From positions 1 through 7,854 of the forward strand of contig JAPLMO010000066.1 in NCBI GenBank assembly GCA_026386995.1: a stretch of DNA of 7,854 bases, given 5' to 3'. The position numbers were made by a program, and so were the translations under genes. The notes beneath the pieces are model-generated. The model saw only the letters and a program-made list of their open reading frames with translations. It was not told the DNA's origin and did not search any database. Numbering within the stretch: the first letter of the stretch is position 1; each line of letters opens with the position of its first letter. Source of the stretch: Planctomycetota bacterium. Lineage in GTDB: Bacteria; Planctomycetota; Phycisphaerae; FEN-1346. This document shows positions 1-6,473 of this stretch, one piece after another.

Positions 1-30
1 CCTGCCGCGCGGCGTGTCTGCGAAGCACCG

Positions 31-59
31 ATTATAGGGCCTTGCGCGGCGGCTTTCAA
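31..59 (-). promoter_or_regulatory. Strong sigma70-type promoter reading out of the left edge
   Basis: On the minus strand a -35 TTGAAA (54-59) is followed after exactly 17 bases by a perfect TATAAT (31-36). Transcription would begin near position 24 and run off the window. It lies just downstream of the stop of the GGQ release-factor-like gene, so the next leftward gene probably has its own promoter. No convincing terminator separates the two, so read-through from the operon is also possible. Confidence 0.6.
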
Positions 60-84
60 TGTTCGCAATGGCGGCGCGGGAGGG

Positions 85-603
85 TCAGCGGAGGGGTTTT
101 TCCCCGAAGCGCTGCCGGATGCGGTTGGCGACCTGCCAGAGGTCGCTGTCCAGGGAGAGAAACTTGACTAGTGATGCCGTCGAGGCGCCCAGGCGCTCGG
201 CCACGTCGCTCACGCGGCCGCCGGCCGCCTCCAGATGGTCGAGCACCTGCGCGGCGACCGCGAGATACGCGGGCGACTTCTGGCTGATGCGCGGCCATGC
301 GGGATCGCTCAGGGCGACCGCCAGATCACCGCTCGGGGCAGCCTCTGGAGGCGCTTCGCGGACCTCCAGGGCGATGGCCTTGCGGAGGCGCACCAGCGCG
401 CGGTGGCGGTTCTCGTGCTGGCTGCGACGCTCGGTGGCAGTAACGACCACGCCGGTCGGCCGATGCGTCAGACGCACGGCCGACTCGGTCTTGTTGCGAT
501 GCTGCCCGCCGGGGCCGCTCGCGCGGTAGGTCTCGACCGTACACCGGGCGATGAGTTTTTCGTCGGGCTCGGCCAGAAATGTGTCGCGGTTGCCGGGCGT
601 CAT
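85..603 (-). CDS. Short release-factor-like GGQ protein (RF-1 domain)
   Basis: This 172-aa protein carries the peptidyl-tRNA hydrolysis domain of class I release factors (RF-1 domain). The motif [16 protein letters not shown] spans about residues 30-45, with the GGQ at 32-34. In this family the GGQ loop enters the ribosomal peptidyl-transferase centre and releases the nascent chain. The codon-reading domains of RF1/RF2 (about 350 aa in total) are absent, so it cannot be a normal stop-codon decoder. It resembles ribosome-rescue factors such as ArfB, or the short release-factor-like proteins of planctomycetes. Instead of ArfB's basic tail, residues about 95-172 form a predicted helical domain with a helix-turn-helix-like stretch ([19 protein letters not shown]). 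It is last of a three-gene operon. Its ATG overlaps the stop of the upstream gene (ATGA, 600-603) and has no Shine-Dalgarno site, which suggests translational coupling. The family is clear; the rescue role is inferred. Confidence 0.9.
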   Translation of the reverse strand: MTPGNRDTFLAEPDEKLIARCTVETYRASGPGGQHRNKTESAVRLTHRPTGVVVTATERRSQHENRHRALVRLRKAIALEVREAPPEAAPSGDLAVALSDPAWPRISQKSPAYLAVAAQVLDHLEAAGGRVSDVAERLGASTASLVKFLSLDSDLWQVANRIRQRFGEKPLR

Positions 604-1073
604 TTCGATGTCAACAGGGCCTTCTTGATCTCGGCGAGTTTGGGCTCAACAGCCTCGGCCTTGCCGCCGGCCTCCGCAATAAGGATATCGTTGCCCTTGA
701 CGAACACCGCCAGGATGTACGAGAACGGCACGCCCTGTTTCTGCATCGAGAAGGTAAGGAGGCGCCCGGCCTCGCCGGTCTCGCAGGTCACGTCTTCGCC
801 CTTGGCGGCCTTGTAGCCCTGGCCCGCCATCTGGTTGGTGATGGCCGCGGTCCAGAACGCCAGCGTGCCGCGCTCCGGGTTCGGCTCCGCCCGCAGCGCC
901 ACCATAACGCCGTCGGCCGAGACCGCGCGGACCAGGTAGTGGCCCAGGTAGGACTTCTCGACGCTGACGAAATCGGGCGGCAGGCCCATGGAGTGGACCG
1001 CGCAGCCGGCCAGACCCATCGCAGCCACGAGCACAACGGCAACGGCTGTCCTGTGCATGAGAGTCCCTTTCAT
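600..1073 (-). CDS. Small lipoprotein of unknown function, possibly PsbP/DcrB-like fold
   Basis: The 157-aa product begins with a lipoprotein signal: a short basic start, a hydrophobic run (residues 10-22) and a lipobox LAGC with Cys24 as the lipidated residue. It should therefore be exported and membrane-anchored. The mature part (about 130 aa) alternates beta-like stretches with a Trp-containing helix ([15 protein letters not shown]) and ends in a helix after an EAGG turn. This pattern recalls PsbP/DcrB-type small lipoproteins, but that is only an impression. It lies 9 bases after the DUF4349 gene and overlaps the GGQ gene by four bases, so all three should share a transcript. The start is uncertain. 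The ATG at 1073 has no Shine-Dalgarno site. The in-frame ATG at 1058 (152 aa) has AAAGGGA five bases upstream and still keeps the signal peptide. Confidence 0.82.
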   Translation of the reverse strand: MKGTLMHRTAVAVVLVAAMGLAGCAVHSMGLPPDFVSVEKSYLGHYLVRAVSADGVMVALRAEPNPERGTLAFWTAAITNQMAGQGYKAAKGEDVTCETGEAGRLLTFSMQKQGVPFSYILAVFVKGNDILIAEAGGKAEAVEPKLAEIKKALLTSK

Positions 1074-1082
1074 TGCGGCAGG

Positions 1083-1823
1083 CTACATGCCGACGATGCT
1101 CAGCAGGTGCTCGAGCCCCAACTCCCGAAGCCAAGGAAACGGAAGCGAGACCTTCAGTTCGCGCGGCGCCTCCCGTGTTTGCGTGAATCGCACCGAAATC
1201 GTCGCGTACGCGATCTGGCCTGAGAGGCGGTTCATCTGCCCCTCCAGTTTCTCGATCTCGGAGCGGACGCGGTTGACCTCGCGTTCCACCTCGATGGCGT
1301 CCTTGACGTTCTCGGCCTTGGCCAGCAGCGCCAGGAGCCTCTCCTGCAGCGCCTTGGCGTTCTTGAGGCGGATCGCCAGGTCCTCGTATTCTTCCGTCAC
1401 ATCCTGGGCCTTGACCTCTTTGTCGGTAACGGTGCCGATGTTGCCGAGGCCGGCCACGGCCTCGTCGAACCTGGCCGCCGGTACGCGGATGACGATGCTG
1501 CTATCCGTCATGTGCTGCATGTAGCCGCCCATCTGCTCGGCCATGCGAAGGGTGCTCTCCGCGGCCGCTTTCATGTCGGCAACGAGCAACGTGAACGATC
1601 CGGTGTAGACCACCTTGCGGGGTTCCACCGCGGCGACGGACTGCCCTGCCGGGGCCTTGAAGAGCGTAAGGTCCGGAGCAGGTTTCCCGGGCGTGGGAGC
1701 AGGCTCGGCCGGCTGGGAAGCCGCCTTCTCCATTTCTCTGTTCCGCAAGAGAGGCGCGCTTTCGGCGCAGCCCGCTACAGCCACAATAGCCGCGAGAAAA
1801 AGCAGAATGACGTGCTTTGGCAT
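1083..1823 (-). CDS. DUF4349-type lipoprotein with coiled coil
   Basis: The 246-aa product has a lipoprotein signal peptide (MPKHVILLFLAAIVAVAGC) with lipobox VAGC and lipidated Cys19. A Pro/Ala-rich linker (about 35-65) follows. Residues about 69-220 match the DUF4349 pattern: a beta-strand start RKVVYTGSF, a GGY turn (99-101), a VPAARFDEAV segment, and the AQDVTEEYEDLAIRL stretch. A long coiled coil (about 147-203) and a closing beta strand come next. The family's function is not established. Many members carry a C-terminal membrane helix; this one ends in a short amphipathic tail (FPWLRELGLEHLLSIVGM), so the lipid would be its only anchor. An upstream in-frame ATG at 1844 would add seven residues. 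I prefer 1823 because AGGGGAGG sits just upstream, while 1844 has no ribosome-binding site. It is first of the three-gene operon, driven from 1869-1897. Confidence 0.85.
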   Translation of the reverse strand: MPKHVILLFLAAIVAVAGCAESAPLLRNREMEKAASQPAEPAPTPGKPAPDLTLFKAPAGQSVAAVEPRKVVYTGSFTLLVADMKAAAESTLRMAEQMGGYMQHMTDSSIVIRVPAARFDEAVAGLGNIGTVTDKEVKAQDVTEEYEDLAIRLKNAKALQERLLALLAKAENVKDAIEVEREVNRVRSEIEKLEGQMNRLSGQIAYATISVRFTQTREAPRELKVSLPFPWLRELGLEHLLSIVGM

Positions 1824-1868
1824 GGCCCTCCCCTTTGCCGACATGACCGGCGTTCAACCGACGCCGTC

Positions 1869-1897
1869 AATGTAAATGGTGCTATTACGAAAGTCAA
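1869..1897 (-). promoter_or_regulatory. Sigma70-type promoter of the lipoprotein/GGQ operon
   Basis: The minus strand reads -35 TTGACT (1892-1897), a 17-base spacer, then -10 TACATT (1869-1874). The predicted transcript start is near 1862, which leaves a leader of about 40 bases to the ATG at 1823. The AT-rich patch stands out from the surrounding GC-rich DNA. Confidence 0.6.
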
Positions 1898-1920
1898 TAA
1901 GGCATTGAACGGGCAAGCCT

Positions 1921-1955
1921 CGCCCCGCGACTAGAAACACGGCGGGCACGGGGCG
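1921..1955. other. Inverted repeat downstream of the phosphoesterase gene
   Basis: CGCCCCG (1921-1927) and CGGGGCG (1949-1955) can form a 7-bp stem with a 21-base loop. It lies immediately past the stop of the metallophosphoesterase gene on the minus strand. There is no T-tract after it, so it may be a processing or pausing structure rather than an intrinsic terminator. Nothing else is recognisable in the gap 1845-1964 apart from the operon promoter. Confidence 0.3.
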
Positions 1956-1964
1956 CCTTCGCGG

Positions 1965-3002
1965 CTACTTCGGCGCCGGGGCAGCCGGTTTCTCCGCCGC
2001 CGGAGTGGCCGGCCGGAGTTCCTGGAGGGCCGCCTTGCCGCCAGGCTGCGACAGTTTGGCGATGAAGTCCGCCACGGCGGGGTCGGACTTCACCTTATCG
2101 TCAATCGGGACGAGCATGGCGGACGATTGGGAGACCCGCCAGCCGCTCTCGGTCTTGACGACCCGCATGTCCACGCGGCCGAGGTACTCCATGTTAGAGC
2201 CCGCCTGGACGACGAGCACGTCGCGGCCGGTGGGCCCCTTGGCGTGCTCGCCCTTCTCGAGGACCTGGTGCGTGTGTGCGCCGATCATGAGGTCGATCCC
2301 ATCGACGGCGCCGCCGATGCGTTTATCGAGCCACGAGCCGTGGTGCGTCACGCCGACGACAAGGTCGGCCTGCTTCCGCAGTTCGGGCACGAGTTTTTCG
2401 GCCGCCTCGATCGCGTCGCTCACTTTGAACGTAAAGTACGAGGCGTCCATCGGCGAAAGGAAGCAGAGGCCGAAGAAGGCGACCTTCACGGGCCCCGCCT
2501 GGAGGATAACGTAAGGCTTGCCGACCGCCTCGTTGGTGTCGCGGGCCACGACGTTGGCCGCCAGGGTCGTGCCCTTGAACTCGCCGATGCGGGCCTTCAT
2601 GACTGGCCAGCCGCCGTAGAAGTCTCCGTTGCCGGGCGTCCAGACGTCGAAGCCCAGTCGGTTCATGATGGCGATGTTGGCGGCGCCCTTGGTGGACTCG
2701 GTCAGTACGTCGCCGCGGCTGAACTCGTCGCCGGCGTGAACCAGAAACACACGGGCGGCCTTGCCGGCCTGTCGGGCGCCCTCGACCAGCGCGGCCAGGC
2801 GCGCGTAGCCGCCCACGTCCTTGCCCTCCTCCGACTTGTACGGCGCCGTGTGGCCGTGCGCGTCGTTGATGTGCAGGAACGTCAGGTCGACCGACTCGCC
2901 GGTCGCGGCGGCGGCCTGCGGCGCGGAAGCCGGTTCGGCGGCCGGCGCAATGGAGCACGCGAACAACACGGCGAACAGCACAAAGGCCAATCGGTATTTC
3001 AT
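1965..3002 (-). CDS. Secreted single-domain metallophosphoesterase, UshA/5'-nucleotidase family, atypical active site
   Basis: The 345-aa exported protein has a signal peptide MKYRLAFVLFAVLFACSIAPA. It could be cleaved after the APA(A) near residue 21; a lipid on Cys16 is less likely. The calcineurin-like domain follows in order: LHINDAHGH (Asp47, His49), GGYARLAAL, HAGDEFSRGD (Asp92), GNGDFYGG (Asn125), GVTHHG (His220) and IGAHTHQ (His243, His245). These match the two-metal ligands of UshA-type 5'-nucleotidases. The conserved GNHEFD block is changed: His is Gly126 and the catalytic Asp is Tyr129. The C-terminal nucleotide-binding domain of full-length UshA is missing; the protein ends in a Pro/Ala/Lys tail. 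A periplasmic phosphoesterase acting on a non-standard substrate, or a metal-binding protein with little activity, are both possible. ATGs at 3014 and 3008 are also in frame. I chose 3002 because GGAG lies six bases upstream of it. It diverges from mutS2. Confidence 0.88.
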   Translation of the reverse strand: MKYRLAFVLFAVLFACSIAPAAEPASAPQAAAATGESVDLTFLHINDAHGHTAPYKSEEGKDVGGYARLAALVEGARQAGKAARVFLVHAGDEFSRGDVLTESTKGAANIAIMNRLGFDVWTPGNGDFYGGWPVMKARIGEFKGTTLAANVVARDTNEAVGKPYVILQAGPVKVAFFGLCFLSPMDASYFTFKVSDAIEAAEKLVPELRKQADLVVGVTHHGSWLDKRIGGAVDGIDLMIGAHTHQVLEKGEHAKGPTGRDVLVVQAGSNMEYLGRVDMRVVKTESGWRVSQSSAMLVPIDDKVKSDPAVADFIAKLSQPGGKAALQELRPATPAAEKPAAPAPK

Positions 3003-3099
3003 TGTCATCTCCATAGTACGCTGGTAGCGCTACTCGTTCGCAGATGGCCAGCGGCTCCCGCCGCGGGCTCGAACTTCAAGCACGGCCCCGAATTTGGCG

Positions 3100-3127
3100 T
3101 TGTCCTCTCGCACCAACCGCGTATTAT
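3100..3127 (+). promoter_or_regulatory. Promoter of mutS2
   Basis: The plus strand reads TTGTCC (3100-3105), a 16-base spacer, then TATTAT (3122-3127, five of six consensus bases). Transcription would start near 3134, about 67 bases before the mutS2 ATG, and the leader would include the hairpin at 3161-3182. Confidence 0.45.
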
Positions 3128-3131
3128 AACA
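3123..3131 (-). promoter_or_regulatory. Extended -10 promoter of the metallophosphoesterase gene
   Basis: The minus strand reads TGTTATAAT, a perfect TATAAT (3123-3128) preceded by the TGn of an extended -10. No good -35 lies at 16-18 bases, which extended -10 promoters can tolerate. The start would be near 3116, giving a leader of about 110 bases. The -10 overlaps the mutS2 -10 on the other strand. Confidence 0.45.
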
Positions 3132-3160
3132 GTCGGCGAATCAAGGGCGATGAATTTTGA

Positions 3161-3182
3161 GCCCCGACCGCAAGGTCGGGGT
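3161..3182 (+). other. GNRA-capped hairpin in the mutS2 leader
   Basis: CCCCGACC (3162-3169), GCAA loop (3170-3173) and GGTCGGGG (3174-3181) make a perfect 8-bp stem with a GNRA-type tetraloop. A G-U pair (3161/3182) extends it. It sits 19 bases before the mutS2 ATG. No T-run follows on either strand, so it is not a classical terminator. It could affect mRNA stability or translation, or be a solitary palindromic repeat. Confidence 0.55.
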
Positions 3183-3200
3183 CACACAATAAGGCATCAA

Positions 3201-5570
3201 ATGGATTCACACACGCTGGAACGTCTGGAATTCGGCAAGGTGCTCGACCGCATCGCCGGCGGCTGTATGCTGCCGCTCGGCGCGGCCGCGGCGCGGGCGA
3301 TCGTGCCGCTAACCGATCCGGAGCGCATTCGCACGCGGGCCGGCCGCATCGCCGAGGCGATGACCGTCCTGGCCACCGGCAACGACTTTGCGCCTGAGCG
3401 GTTCGAGGACCCGCAACCGCTACTGGAGCGGGCCGCCATCGAGGACTCGGTTCTTTCGGCGGCGGAACTCCAGACCGTCGCGATCATCCTGCGAAGCGCC
3501 CGCGACCTCCAGCGCACCTTCAAGCGCCTGCATGAGGCGGCCCCCGGCCTCTGGAAACTCGCAATGGACCTTGCGCCGGCGCCCGACCTGCTGGAGGCCA
3601 TCGAGAGGGCCATCCAGCCCGACGGCACCGTGGCCGACAACGCCAGCGACGACCTGCGGCGAATCCGCGGCGAGATCCGCAACCTTCAGGAGCGCGTCCG
3701 CCACCGCCTCGAAACACTTCTCCAGAAGACCGACATGAAGCCGTACCTGACGGGCGACTACATCACGCAGCGCAGCGGCCGCTACGTCATTCCGGTCCTG
3801 GCGACGCAGGCCGGCGAGGTGCCAGGCATCATCCACGACCGCTCCGACACCGGCTACACGGCATTCGTCGAGCCGCAGTTCGTCGTGGCCGCCGGCAACG
3901 ACCTGCGATCGCTGGAGTCCGATGAGCAGCGCGAGGTCCAGCGGATTCTGCGGGAACTGACGCGCGGCGTGCGCGAGCACCTGTACGCCCTGCGCGCGAC
4001 GGTCGCCGTCCTTGTGGAGTTCGACGTGCTGCGCGCCGCCGCGCGGTACGCCAGCGCCCACGACATGACACGCCCGGTCTTCGCGGACGACGGGCGGCTG
4101 CGCCTGGCTGGCGCGCGTCATCCGATCCTGGAGGACGCCGTGGCGGCAGGAGGCGGCAAGGTCGTCCCGCTCGACTTCGAGATCGGCGGACCCGTCCGCA
4201 CCATCGCCATCACCGGCGCCAACGCGGGCGGCAAGACCGTGTCGCTCAAGACGATCGGCCTCGTGTGCCTCATGGCGCAGGCGGGCCTCATGGTCCCCGC
4301 GAAGGAGGGCTCGACGTTCCCCATGCTGGAGCGCGTGCTGGTGGACATCGGCGACGAGCAGAGCATCGAGGCAAACCTCTCGACCTTCTCCGGGCACATC
4401 CGGCACATCAACGGCATCCTGTCCGTCGCCGGCCAGCGGACGCTCATCCTGCTGGACGAGATCGGCGCGGGCACCGACCCCGCCGAGGGCGGGGCGCTGG
4501 CCTGCGCCATCCTCAAGGCCCTGCACGACCGCGGCGCCATGACGGTTGTCACAACGCACCTCGGGCAGGTCAAGGGTTTCGTCCACGAGCAGCCGGGGAT
4601 GGAGAACGCCGCCGTCCAGTTCGACCTGGAGACCCTGGCGCCGACTTACCGCCTCGTGGTCGGCCTGCCTGGGGCCAGCCACGCGCTGGCGATCGCGCGG
4701 CGGTACGGCCTGCCGCAGGACGTTCTGGCGACCGCCGAGGAACTAGTCGATTCGCGGGCGATCGAGATGGAGGGGTTGCTCGCGCGGCTGACGGAGTCGC
4801 TGAAGAAGGCCGAGGCCGACGCCGCAACCGCCCGCCGCGAGCGGGCCGAGGCCGAGGAGGCCCGCAAGAAACTCGCCGAGAGCCTGGAGGAACTTAAGCG
4901 CGATCGCAAGGCGGCCCTGCGCAAAGCGGTCGCCGAGGCCCAGGGACTCGTCGATAATACCCGCAAGGAGATGGAGCGGGCGATCGAAGAGGCACGCCGC
5001 TCCGGCGCCGACGCGGCCGCCGCAAAGCAACTCCGCCGCAAGGTCGAGGAAAAACGAACGTCGTTTAAGAAGAAGGCGGGCGAACTGGCCCCGAAGGTCC
5101 GCGCGGCCATCCGCATCGAGGACCTCGAAATCGGCCGGCAGGTCTGGCTCGACACGATGAACCGTCACGGAATCGTGACCCGCGTGGACGCGCGGCGCGG
5201 TAGGGTGGAAGTGAACGCCGGGGGCCTGTCGATCGAGGTCGATGCGGCGGGGCTGCGCGAGCCCGATGCCGAGTCCGCGCCGCCCCCCGCCCCGGCGGGC
5301 CGCACGGTCGTGCACCGGCCGCCGTCGGTTGCGCCCGAGATCAAACTCATCGGCCTGCACGTCGCCGAGGCGATGCGGAGCCTGGAAACGTACCTGAACG
5401 AGGCGTGCCTGGCGGACCTCGGGACCGTTCGGATCATCCACGGCCACGGGACGGGCGCCCTCAGGGACGCTGTCCACGCGCTGCTGAAGAAGCATCCGCT
5501 GATCGAGTCGTTCCGCTACGGCGAGCCGCACGAAGGCGGCCGCGGAGCGACCGTTGCGGTGTTGAAGTAG
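3201..5570 (+). CDS. mutS2: MutS2 family ATPase with C-terminal Smr domain
   Basis: The 789-aa length is normal for MutS2. Like the family it lacks the mismatch-recognition domain of MutS. Residues 1 to about 300 form the helical core/clamp. The ATPase follows, with Walker A GANAGGKT (339-346), the MutS-type STFSGH segment (about 393-398) and Walker B LILLDE (415-420) continuing into IGAGTDP. A strongly charged coiled coil covers about 523-640. The Smr domain closes the protein (about 712-789) with HGHGTG at 747-752. In other bacteria MutS2 is tied to suppression of recombination by its Smr nuclease, and in Bacillus to splitting of collided ribosomes. Which applies here is unknown. The LDLRG motif that usually opens the Smr domain reads IKLIG (714-718). 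The start is set by the MDSHTLERLEFGKVLDRIAGG N-terminus typical of MutS2 and by AAGG six bases upstream. The reading frame is open far upstream, but that part is antisense to the phosphoesterase gene. Confidence 0.95.
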   Translation: MDSHTLERLEFGKVLDRIAGGCMLPLGAAAARAIVPLTDPERIRTRAGRIAEAMTVLATGNDFAPERFEDPQPLLERAAIEDSVLSAAELQTVAIILRSARDLQRTFKRLHEAAPGLWKLAMDLAPAPDLLEAIERAIQPDGTVADNASDDLRRIRGEIRNLQERVRHRLETLLQKTDMKPYLTGDYITQRSGRYVIPVLATQAGEVPGIIHDRSDTGYTAFVEPQFVVAAGNDLRSLESDEQREVQRILRELTRGVREHLYALRATVAVLVEFDVLRAAARYASAHDMTRPVFADDGRLRLAGARHPILEDAVAAGGGKVVPLDFEIGGPVRTIAITGANAGGKTVSLKTIGLVCLMAQAGLMVPAKEGSTFPMLERVLVDIGDEQSIEANLSTFSGHIRHINGILSVAGQRTLILLDEIGAGTDPAEGGALACAILKALHDRGAMTVVTTHLGQVKGFVHEQPGMENAAVQFDLETLAPTYRLVVGLPGASHALAIARRYGLPQDVLATAEELVDSRAIEMEGLLARLTESLKKAEADAATARRERAEAEEARKKLAESLEELKRDRKAALRKAVAEAQGLVDNTRKEMERAIEEARRSGADAAAAKQLRRKVEEKRTSFKKKAGELAPKVRAAIRIEDLEIGRQVWLDTMNRHGIVTRVDARRGRVEVNAGGLSIEVDAAGLREPDAESAPPPAPAGRTVVHRPPSVAPEIKLIGLHVAEAMRSLETYLNEACLADLGTVRIIHGHGTGALRDAVHALLKKHPLIESFRYGEPHEGGRGATVAVLK

Positions 5571-5624
5571 GGGCTTTCAACTACGGCCATTGCACGGCCG
5601 CTTCCGCCCGCCGGCCACAACAAA

Positions 5625-5650
5625 CCCCCGGCACCGCCGGGGGATGCCTT
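5625..5650 (+). terminator. Probable terminator after mutS2
   Basis: CCCCCGGC (5625-5632), ACC loop and GCCGGGGG (5636-5643) form a perfect, very stable 8-bp hairpin 55 bases after the mutS2 stop. The following bases ATGCCTTTCC are only weakly T-rich, so termination may be inefficient. A second hairpin follows at once. On the other strand the stem is followed by TTTGTTG. Confidence 0.45.
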
Positions 5651-5668
5651 TCCGTCTCGGCAGACGGA
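5651..5668. other. Second hairpin in the mutS2-cassette gap
   Basis: TCCGTCT (5651-5657), loop CGGC and AGACGGA (5662-5668) form a perfect 7-bp stem-loop. It stands seven bases after the terminator-like hairpin and just before the cassette promoter. It has no T-tract and may reinforce 3'-end formation of the mutS2 mRNA. Confidence 0.4.
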
Positions 5669-5690
5669 CACAACCTGGCAACGAAATGTA

Positions 5691-5720
5691 TTGGCAAAGG
5701 GCAAAGGCGTGGGGTATGCT
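5691..5720 (+). promoter_or_regulatory. Promoter of the two-gene cassette
   Basis: The plus strand reads TTGGCA (5691-5696, five of six consensus bases), an 18-base spacer, then TATGCT (5715-5720, four of six). Transcription would start near 5727, about 54 bases before the ATG at 5781. No other promoter candidate was seen between mutS2 and this gene. Confidence 0.4.
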
Positions 5721-5780
5721 TCCGGGTGAGATGCAGGGGCGAATTTCATGCGGGTCCATCGAATCGTTGTTAGGTGAAAC

Positions 5781-6473
5781 ATGTGGCCCTTCAAAAAGAA
5801 GAATCTTGCGCTGGCAGGGAAAGACCTGCCTCAGGATTGGAGGGAGGTGCTTCGAGCCTGCAACTTCCAGTTGGCGAAGACGGAGATTCAGTTCTTCTTT
5901 GACAACGCTACTCGCAAAGCTGAGGACCAGGGCCAAAAGGCTGTATATCGAGTTGAGTTTGTGCAGGCTTGGCAAGTGTTCGCTCAGCGCCCCTGTTTTG
6001 ACACTGCCGTTGCATTTCTGGAGGAAGCGCCTGATTATGCAGGTATAATCTGGCCATATTTTGTGCAGTGCTGCCCTCGCACGACCTTCGACAACGAGAA
6101 GTTCGCCGAATCTATCGCTGGCATGCTCCAAACCCAGTTGGACATGGCTGGCCACCGCTCCATCGAGTTTGCAGATGGCACTGTTAAGCCGAAGGCTCTG
6201 GGCTACGTGTATGGTTTCATTGACGCGGCTCTGCGCATAATCGGCCAGGACATGAGCGATACGTCAGTCGGTATCCCCATTACATTTCAGGTGCTTCGTC
6301 ACCTCTTCCCTGGTCGCGAGGAGAAGTACTTGCAGTACCTTACCGACCATATGGGGACCGACAAAGCCGTCACGCTTGGCGCTCAAACCGGCGGGCAGCA
6401 ACTTCTCGACTACAATGCCGGGAAGTTAAATGGCTTAGCGGGCCTGGCCCGATATATTACCGATGACGCGTAA
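5781..6473 (+). CDS. Unrecognised 230-aa protein, first gene of the low-GC cassette
   Basis: I do not recognise a family. The product (MWPFKKKNLALAGKDLPQDW at the start) is soluble, with no signal peptide or membrane helix. The N-terminal half is rich in aromatic and charged residues and looks helical. It has a vicinal Cys pair in VQCCPRTTF (about residues 96-104). The C-terminal half contains GYVYGFIDAALRIIGQD, HLFPGREEKYLQYL and a Gly-rich segment TLGAQTGGQQLLDY. The TGGQQ here is not a release-factor motif, since the surrounding GPGGQ...K/R context is absent. The start is supported by AGGTGA five bases upstream. G+C is about 52 percent in a sampled line, against about 78 percent in a sampled mutS2 line, which suggests separate ancestry. 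A second orphan gene follows after 91 bases on the same strand, so the two probably act together. Function unknown. Confidence 0.78.
   Translation: MWPFKKKNLALAGKDLPQDWREVLRACNFQLAKTEIQFFFDNATRKAEDQGQKAVYRVEFVQAWQVFAQRPCFDTAVAFLEEAPDYAGIIWPYFVQCCPRTTFDNEKFAESIAGMLQTQLDMAGHRSIEFADGTVKPKALGYVYGFIDAALRIIGQDMSDTSVGIPITFQVLRHLFPGREEKYLQYLTDHMGTDKAVTLGAQTGGQQLLDYNAGKLNGLAGLARYITDDA

Noticed and set aside
579..1223. 214-codon open frame on the plus strand (also 59-529, 235-816 and 988-1524)
   Set aside because: Antisense to the lipoprotein/GGQ genes, which carry clear GGQ and lipobox signatures on the minus strand.
2127..3200. Upstream in-frame extension of mutS2 (about 358 codons)
   Set aside because: It is antisense to the metallophosphoesterase gene, has Val/Gly/Arg-rich low-information translation, and crosses the promoter region. 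MutS2 homology starts at 3201 with a Shine-Dalgarno site.
3420..4682. 420-codon open frame on the minus strand
   Set aside because: It lies wholly inside mutS2 and is an antisense by-product of GC-rich codon bias. The translation has no recognisable motif.
4743..5531. 262-codon open frame on the minus strand
   Set aside because: Antisense to the mutS2 coiled coil and Smr region; composition reflects the complement of that gene.
5577..6155. 192-codon minus-strand frame and the 152-codon plus-strand frame starting at 5590
   Set aside because: Both cross the hairpins and promoter before the cassette and overlap the better-supported gene starting at 5781 with AGGTGA; neither has a ribosome-binding site.
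6420..6440. TGGQQ-containing C-terminus of the 230-aa protein as a second GGQ factor
   Set aside because: The GPGGQ...K/R context of release factors is absent and the surrounding sequence does not fit the RF-1 domain.
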